Assembly (NCBI GenBank): GCA_030549205.1
Contig: JAUKTV010000009.1
Coordinates: 1,116,001 to 1,180,000 of the forward strand
Length of the DNA: 64,000 nucleotides
Source: Apiosordaria backusii
Taxonomy: Eukaryota; Ascomycota; Sordariomycetes; Sordariales; Lasiosphaeriaceae
Direction: 5' to 3'
The position numbers and the translations under genes are program-made. Of this stretch, positions 57,013 through 64,000 are shown piece by piece. The notes under the pieces were generated by a model. That model ran no database searches. It saw only the letters and a program-made list of their open reading frames with translations, and was not told where the DNA came from. The stretch's first letter is position 1. Each line of letters starts with the position of its first letter.

Positions 57013-58021
57013 CTACTGCTGCTGCTGATAAACCACCTGCTGAGGTTGCTGAGGCTGGGGAGCATAAACCTGTTGCGGGGGTTGTTGCTGTTGATAAACC
57101 AGCCCCTGAACCGGCTGTTGCTGGTAAACCGGCGGACCCTGCGGCCTCTCCCCCTGCGCCTGCGGCTGTTGATACATCTGTTGTTGCTGCGGCTGTTGAT
57201 ACACCTGCTGTTGCTGCTGCTGCGGCATCACCACCCCCTGCACCATCGGCACAGCATAAACCACCTGCTGTCCCTGCGGCACTTGCATCGTCCCCGTCGT
57301 GGGCTTCGGACCAAAAGGGACACCAGGCGTGCAATGCCCGCCCTCCTTCCTATGCCTATGCAACCTAATCGAATGAATCACCAACGACACGATATGCAGC
57401 GCACTATTATGTTCCCCTTTGTCAGCAAACCAATTCCCCCAAATTTTAACCTTCCCAGAGTTGTGCTCAAGGGTAGGTAGGTAGGTAGTGATAAAGTGAA
57501 AGGAAGGTAGGTAAACATACAACTCCAACCCCCCAACCCACTACTCGCCGCCAGCCCAGTCCACCACGCCGTCTCGTACGTGGAAAGGCTGTACAAATAC
57601 GCCCCGTAGTACTCCATCCAAGGAGCAATACGCGCCGCCACCACCGCGAACGCTGCCAGCCAGAGCACAATCAGCGTGATGTCCAGCCCGAGGATGGCCC
57701 AGTAGTTGTACGCTTCTGGGACGCCGAACCAGGCGATGAGGTGGTAGATTGAGGAGATGATTGTCATGATGGCCTATATATGCCCACAAAATTCCATCAG
57801 TCAACAAAACAAGAAAGGCAATAGGGAGAGGCGGAAGAGAGGATAAAACCCACCACAGCAAGCATAAACGCATTCCCATCCCACGCCAAAAAGTGAATCG
57901 AGTACGACACCAGCGCCAGCACAATCACCGCCACCACCAGCTGTATTATCCTCAGCGCTATAAACCCCGTGGGCATGAGGGGGATGTGCTCGCGGCCGGG
58001 TTTGCGTTGGGGCGTCGCCAT
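57013..58021 (-). CDS. MARVEL-like four-helix membrane protein (probable frameshift in exon 2)
   Basis: Exon 1 57854-58021, exon 2 57521-57773, exon 3 57013-57403. The first intron (80 nt, GTGGGT...ATATAG, branch TTGACTGAT) is clear. Four hydrophobic helices are seen: LRIIQLVVAVIVLALVSYSI, then AIMTIISSIYHLIAWF, then YWAILGLDITLIVLWLAAFA, and a last one ending ALHIVSLVIHSI before LHRHRKEGGHC. This is the layout of fungal MARVEL-domain proteins. The second intron fits only if one base is missing in the C6 run 57529-57534; then donor GTATGT at 57520 and acceptor AATAG give GLGGLEFALHIVSL and about 270 residues. Without that, a GTTTAC donor at 57516 keeps the frame but gives a poorer helix. The C-terminal 90 residues are Gln/Pro/Val-rich. 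Function unknown. Confidence 0.72.
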
Positions 58022-60181
58022 CTTCGTCTGCTTCCCTACTTTGGGTACTCGATTTGCTGTTCAAGATATTTTCACTTTCACACAACTCCCAAAAAAAAAA
58101 AAAAAGACAGAGAACTAGGTAACGAAACGCGCCTCTGACGACAAAGAAAGCGAGGCAAAGCCGCCTTTTACATCACCCGTCAAACTTACCAGAACCTCTT
58201 AACAAATAGGTAGCCACCCCCCCAGTCCGAGCTGAAATCCTGGGCAACACAACATTCGCTCACACACTAAAACCAGAAATGCGGTCTGCTTCACTATCTC
58301 AAAACAGTCAACCTGACCCCCCCTGTCTTCCCGCAGTTGGGCTTGCATTAGCTAGCAGAAGCCCATCCATCAGCCCTTGTCAGACACCTGACTGAACAAA
58401 ACAGTGCGGCAGTGGAATGGGGATGGTAATCAACACCAAGAGGTCCCAAGAACTTGCATTAACATACATCTCGACACATCTCGGTTCTTTTTTCTCCAAA
58501 TCTTCCTTCTTGGAGAAACAAAAACAATCAATGGCAATTTGCTGACCTGCTTGGCAACAAACAAATTTATCATGGTTGGGGTTGAAGCAGAACCCTTGGA
58601 TGCGGCTGAAGCGCCAACCAAATATGTCCACGTCCTGCTGGTTTGGGCTAACAACTTTTGTCTTGGGGAAAAACGAAACGAAACTGGAAAAGCGATGGCC
58701 CCAAGTCATGTTCTGTTTTGTGTGTGTGTGTGTGTCAACAAGAAGTTTTTTACTCTCAGAGTATCTCTGAAGCTTTCAAGACCTCGCCATGATCAACAAC
58801 AACAACCTTGTGCTTGATGAGACTTGCCAGAGGGAAAAGAGCAGACACGACAAGGCTGTGAGCAGTGACACATACACCTTTAACATCCCAAAACAGATTA
58901 GCTTTCCAGCAGGTAAACACACACGGTACCCCAAGACAGAAAACTAGTGACTTGTCAAAATCCTTTGCAACTCTAGTGATTGGCCTAACCAAGAAATCAC
59001 CCCATGCAAGGTGTGCTTGCCGCTTCCCAAGCTTGAATGCTGCATCTCTCTCCAGGACTGATATGTAGAAATATCTCTGCCCGTCTTTCCCTTGGCAGGA
59101 CATGATTTGTGTCAATAATGTGATCTTTGCCTGGAGAAGAGGAAAAATGGAGATATACGAGTTCATCTTCCCAAGTCACAAGCCTCAAAATCACAAACAA
59201 AAACCCAAACAGCCTGAACCGGTGCAGTACTCTCATATTTCCGCTCCACTACATTCTAATCATCCTAACCACTGCTTCTCGAGCAACAAAAGGCCAAGTA
59301 GCATACGGCACGTATACGAACGTAATAGACGAAAAGACTGCTTCCAACCCCCCCCCACCCATCCCTCTCTTCCCTCAACACTCTCTTCTCCCCTCCCCTC
59401 CACAATCTCCAGCACCAATCCACCACTCGGGGAAAAAAAAAAAAAACCAACCAACCTACCAACCAACCAACCAACCAACCAACAACAACAATCAAAACAA
59501 CGGAAAAAAAAACATTATACACATACAATTCCTTCTTTCCTTCCTCCATCACCCACACCCCCCACAATACAGTTCCATTAATCAATCCATGCTTGATATG
59601 GATGATAACCAGAATACAACCTCCCCCCCCCCGCTCGTCTCTTCCTTCATCAAAGCGTTATCTTCCCTCTTCCACGGTTTTTATCTCTCTCATCCCATGC
59701 CCCTTGTCTTGAAAGAAGTCCATCATCCCGTCTATGTACAGAAAAAGCCACCGAATGTTAAAGATGGTAATAGAAAACCAGAGAAAAACCGGCTGATGCA
59801 AGAAACGAAAAAGCAGCGAGCTCTCAAAACGGTATGAAAAAAGGCACAAAATACCGTGAAAAAAGAAGTAGAACCATAAAGCAAGGGGTGGCTATGATGG
59901 GTATCAAAGCGAAGCCTATAATAAACAAGAACTGTTCTCTGCCGAAAAAAAAACAAAAAACCGCAGTGTTATAAAAGAAGTGCGCGCGTGGTAACAATGC
60001 TCATGTCGAATAAAGTAAAGAAAGGCAAATAGTCCGAGTCTTGAATCGAAAAGTGGTCGACACAATGTGAGCCCGAGAGAATCAAAGAGGTATATAGCGT
60101 TCATCCAGCTTTTAATTTAGCCATCCGAGTCCCGCATCATCATTATTGTGTGTAGTTAATCCGTCCGTCCGTCAGTCTTGT
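58022..60181. other. intergenic, MARVEL-like gene to SPA2
   Basis: About 2.2 kb. Contains A/T runs, a TG microsatellite near 58722-58734 and an (AACC)n repeat at 59447-59486. No gene-like ORF. Confidence 0.6.
59447..59486. repeat. (AACC)n microsatellite
   Basis: About nine near-perfect CCAA/AACC units following an A14 run, in non-coding DNA. Confidence 0.9.
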
Positions 60182-63075
60182 TCATGCAAAATCGTCGGCA
60201 TCAGCGCCATCATCCATCACCAACTGATCAACCCGCTGCACGAGCTCCTTGGTCTCCCGCGCAATCTCAAAGGCAATCGGTGGCAGAGTCTGCGTCCACA
60301 TGCGCCACTCGCGGCTGGTGCTGTCATTGCCGGCAGCGGCCAAATCGAGACCTCGCTTACCCGCCTCCATCAACCGCTCCCGGCAGGCCGAGAGGCGTCG
60401 GACAAGCTCTACACCATTGGCCCCAGTCGATTCCGTCTCCGACACCACCTGGCCGACCACGTCCACAATCGTGTTGATCTCTTCCGTGACTTGGTTGATA
60501 TCCGCGTCGTTGCGGATCAGCTGTACAAGCTCCTGGATTGTCTGCACGAGTACCGCTGTCTGGTCTTCGAGATAAATCTTAAGGTCCTCCGCCCGCGTGT
60601 CGCGCTGGCGTGCGTTGTACATGCCGGTGGCATTTCCGTTGGGAGTCTTGTTCAGACCTCCGTAGCCGCCCCCATTCCCATTTTTCATTGATCCATTAGC
60701 CACCTGCCCATTGGTGTATGATTCACGAGGTGAGTTGACCGGGCTGTACGCGGACGAGTCCATGCTGGCCCGGCTTCCGGCAGCGCCTAGACCCCGAAAA
60801 GGTGGGGGGCGTTGAAGAGAGTCTTCAGCTGAGGTGATCCGGGATGTCTGGCCCTGTCCGTTGCTTCGTGGCGAAAAGAAGCTGGTTGACTCAACAGGGG
60901 TAACTGTTCCATCGTCATCGTCATCTTCCAGCTCGCCATCCGGGGTAGATCGAATCTTGACGGCTCGGAGAAGCTCGACAACAGCTGTAACCAAGTGAGA
61001 GGCAGCGGCATCGAGCAGAGACACCGGGGTGAGTCCGGCAGAGCTGGCGAAAGACTTGGAAGCCGTGATGAGGTTGTTGGCTGCGGGTGATACTCGGGCC
61101 TTGAGCTTCTGGTTCTGCTGGGCAAACTCGCCATTGTTCTGCGCCGATTCATCGATATCCTTAGTAATCCGTCGGACGCTGACCACAACTGCCTTCATAG
61201 AGTCAATCACGCGTTCCGGGTCATCCGCGCGTGCTCGCTGCAGAAGCTCGTCGATGGCGATCTGGAACTTGGTGACATGAACGTCCTTGACCAGTCCATT
61301 GTCCTGTGTAAATCCCTTCTCACGCACAAATTTCCCAGCATCCTGTTGCATGGGAATGCCCTCTGAGGATCCACGCAGATCCCGCAGTTGGGTTTTAGCG
61401 CGGGCATAACGATTCCTCCAGTCTCGGACCTCCTTCTCCAACATCTCGATCGTCTTCTCCATCTCGGACTGTCTTTCCCACGAGGCGCCGCTCTGCTGAG
61501 AAATATTGCGCATCTCCCGTAGGAATTCTTGCGCCTCACGACGGACTTCCTCTGTTACCTGCTCTTGTTCCTCCAAAGCCGCACGCAGCGCCCTATTCTC
61601 CCTCTCCAATTCCTCATCACCCATACCGTTTGATTTCGTGTTGGCACTGGCTTGGCGGGCTTCGTCAACTTGCTCCCGGAGTTGTCGAGTTTCTTCATCA
61701 TGTTCGTCTCTAATTCTGTCCAGCTCCCTCTTCATCGAGTCGTTCAATTCCTGGACTTCGGCAAGCTTGTTCTCCAGCGTTGTGCGCGCATCATCCCATT
61801 CCCTCTTCTCGACGTTAGAAGCTGTAGCTCGGGAACGTTCCCCGTCGAGAGCGTTCATGAGGTCATCGTCCTTCTTCTTCAATGCGTCCTCCATGCTGTC
61901 CAGCTTCTCACGCAGATCCCTAACTTGCTGTTCATAGTCCTCAAGAAGTTTCTTGTCCGTCTGCAAAATGTCATTAGTTATATTCCTTGGAGCACACAAT
62001 TAGAGAAACCAACCTCGGATGCGCCAGCACTTCTTTTGCTATCTCGGTCTATCGACCTGTTCATTCCATAGCCATCAGATCCAGCAGGATCGGGACTCAT
62101 GGGGCTGATGGCATCATCGTCCTCTTCTACCATCGTGCTCTTGTTAGGCACAATTGTGTTGTTTTGGAACTGCTTCGCTATCGGTTGCCCATAGTTGCCA
62201 TTCGGGGGAAGGCCTGGAGAGGGTGGAACAGGAAAGCCGCTGCCCAGAGGCGTGGGCATGCCTCGCCCGCTTCGTATTGAGCTGGCCTCGGAAGGACGTC
62301 TACGGCTTGCGTTGCGTGGAGGGAAACCGCCATTCATTCCGCTTACTGGTGTTTGTGACCGACTGATGGGACCTCCACGTACTGACATTGGACTACCAAC
62401 ACGCGGAATATCCCCGGCCGCAAAGCGTGGGAACCTCCTCTCAAGTTCGCAGAAAACATCGGTGGCTAGATCGCGAAAGCGTGGAGGCCCCAGTGACGAG
62501 AGTTTTTGTCGTGCCTGATTTCGCTTGGGGTGAAAGTTTTCCTCAGGTAGTAAATAATCGGGTGGGCCGGATCCTGGTGGAGCGTTGGGGGGTCTACGAG
62601 CTACTGTCTCACGTCGCTTCAGCTCGTCAAAGACGTCGGTACTGAGCTCGAGAAACTGAACCCCAGTAAGGCGCTGCAGCTTGTCGCGAGCCTTGTTCGG
62701 TGGTGGTTTCGGGTTGCCGTCACGCGAAGTTGCTGACAGAAATCGCTTGAGTGAGACATAGTGCTCAGCGAGCACCATCTCATGGCTGCCCAAGTCATCC
62801 CTCACGCTTTGGCTTCTTCCACTCTCACTCCGCGCGTATAGATTGGTGCCGGCACTGGATCGGCCGACAGAGGGAGGCGGCGAGGGCCCGCCGACGCTCC
62901 TAGGCCCCGGTGGGAAGTTCCCATTCATGGCCCTGACAGCTCCAGCCGAGTCGGGGGGTGTGCTGAGTTGACCGCGGTTGTTTGGGTACGAAGCGTCCTT
63001 GTCGGTGTTGATGGGATAAGACCACTCGCTACCGCCTACAGAGACAGGAGATAGTGGCGCATTGAGGCCATTCAT
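60182..63075 (-). CDS. SPA2: SPA2-type polarisome scaffold
   Basis: Two exons, 62014-63075 and 60182-61960, give 946 residues; the 53-nt intron (donor GTTGGT, end TTGCAG, phase 0) joins SAGASE to TDKKLLEDY. Two Spa2 homology (GIT-type) repeats lie near residues 105-155 (AEHYVSLKRFLSATSRDG, KLQRLTGVQFLELSTDVFDE) and 170-205 (NQARQKLSSLGPPRFRDLAT, DVFCELERRFP). After a Ser/Pro-rich linker comes a coiled coil (about 355-560: YEQQVRDLREKLDSMEDALK onward). The conserved C-terminal region includes FQIAIDELLQRARADDPE and RMWTQTLPPIAFEIARETKE. Spa2 marks growing hyphal tips and bridges Bni1-type formin regulation and MAPK components in the polarisome. Length and layout match fungal orthologs. Confidence 0.93.
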
Positions 63076-64000
63076 GGTATTCGGGATGGCTCGGAGGGAA
63101 AGGCGTCGTCGACCGTGTCAAGCAGGCGCCGGGCTGGATCGCGCACTGAGAGACGGGAGTTTCGCGGTGGACGCGGAGGTAAAGGTTGACGTCGTTGTAC
63201 TGTGTTCCGTGCACATTCAACGGCGAACGGGAACGATAAAACGATCAAGAGACAACGGTCGGTATGGTATGGATGGTATGCGGTGTAAGTGTAGCGGGAA
63301 ACGCTCGGTGGTCGGTGGTGGTTGTCACAGCATGAAACGCATCAACGCTCCAGCCAACTGCGACGCTTCCTTTTGGGGGGGTGACCTTCTTCTTTTTAGG
63401 TTGCTGCTGCTGGGGCAGGCCCACAAAATTACACCAAATTACCGAATGAGCAGGAACCGGCCGTTTGGGAGCCAGTACCGCGAGAAAGAAAGATTTTTTG
63501 GCTGTTCGTCTCTTCCGGTAGGAATTACGGCGGCGGGTGGCCGTTGGGTCTCGTGGCTCGTGGCTGGGGGACCTGTTTGTTTGAACTGAGCTCTTTCACA
63601 AGTGCAACCTGGAAGTACCACGCGGCGCAGTGAAGAGGGTTCGGAGAGAAGTGACAAAAAAGGTGACAAAAGAGTGAAAAGCAAAGATACCAGTGTACGC
63701 AGTAAATTACAGTGTGCGTGTCTGTGTGAGATGGGGAAAAAAGGGCGGAATGCAAGGCGCCCCTGACGACGGGATGAACTCTGTGTGGTTGGTTGCTGCT
63801 GAGAACTTGGGGTTGCAATTTCCTCGATGGCTAGTCGCGCGCTACAGCAGGAACAGTTGGCGAAAGGAGCCGGGAGGGCCCAGAACAGGGGGGTTCTCTT
63901 CAGGTGCACAGGCCCCAGGCTACGCAGACCACTTGACATCGATATGGAGTCTTGACTGGAATTGCTTCACTTTCTCCCCCAATGATTTTAATCGCACGTG
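63076..64000. other. SPA2 upstream region, to window end
   Basis: 925 nt of probable promoter and leader. ORFs on both strands are unconvincing. No further gene start is visible before the window ends. Confidence 0.6.

Overview
The window is nuclear DNA from a filamentous ascomycete, most likely a Sordariomycete of the Sordariales type. The evidence is short spliceosomal introns (50-117 nt) with GTATGT/GTGAGT-like donors and CTAAC/CTGAC branch points, a trifunctional HIS4-type histidine gene, filamentous-fungus-only families (DUF3176, an FN3/coiled-coil membrane protein), and low-complexity, very C- or G-rich coding ends. I found 20 protein-coding genes. I found no tRNA, rRNA, CRISPR array or intact transposon.

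Layout. 1-9.4 kb: the 3' end of an unknown helical protein (+), a CENP-B-like HTH protein (+), a long intergenic region, a conserved membrane-tailed fungal protein (+) and UTP11 (-). 10-21 kb: a CorA-like transporter (-), a GH47 mannosidase (+), a Maf-like nucleotide pyrophosphatase (+) and a 1214-aa FN3/coiled-coil membrane protein (-). 23.7-31 kb: lipin/PAH1 (+), TAF9 (-) and HIS4-type trifunctional enzyme (+), the last two sharing a divergent promoter with a Gcn4/CPC1-type site. 33-43.5 kb: a GPI-type lysophospholipase (+), a CMC1-like twin CX9C protein (+), an unknown fungal family member (+), a D-amino-acid oxidase (-) and a polyQ/Cys-His/caspase-like protein (-). 47-63 kb: DUF3176 (-), a ZRC1-type zinc transporter (-), a MARVEL-like membrane protein (-) and the polarisome scaffold SPA2 (-).

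Most genes are unrelated housekeeping functions; this is ordinary core chromosome rather than a cluster. Four genes (6199, UTP11, the oxidase and the MARVEL-like gene) are each broken by one apparently missing base in a C/G homopolymer. Adding one base gives proteins of normal length and, in the oxidase, a peroxisomal C-terminus ending in AKL. This looks like systematic homopolymer under-calling rather than four pseudogenes.

The observations I find most worth following are the polyQ plus Cys/His plus caspase-fold protein at 41580-43478, and a recurrent intragenic switch of coding strands from C-rich to G-rich wobble positions, often abrupt, sometimes once per exon.
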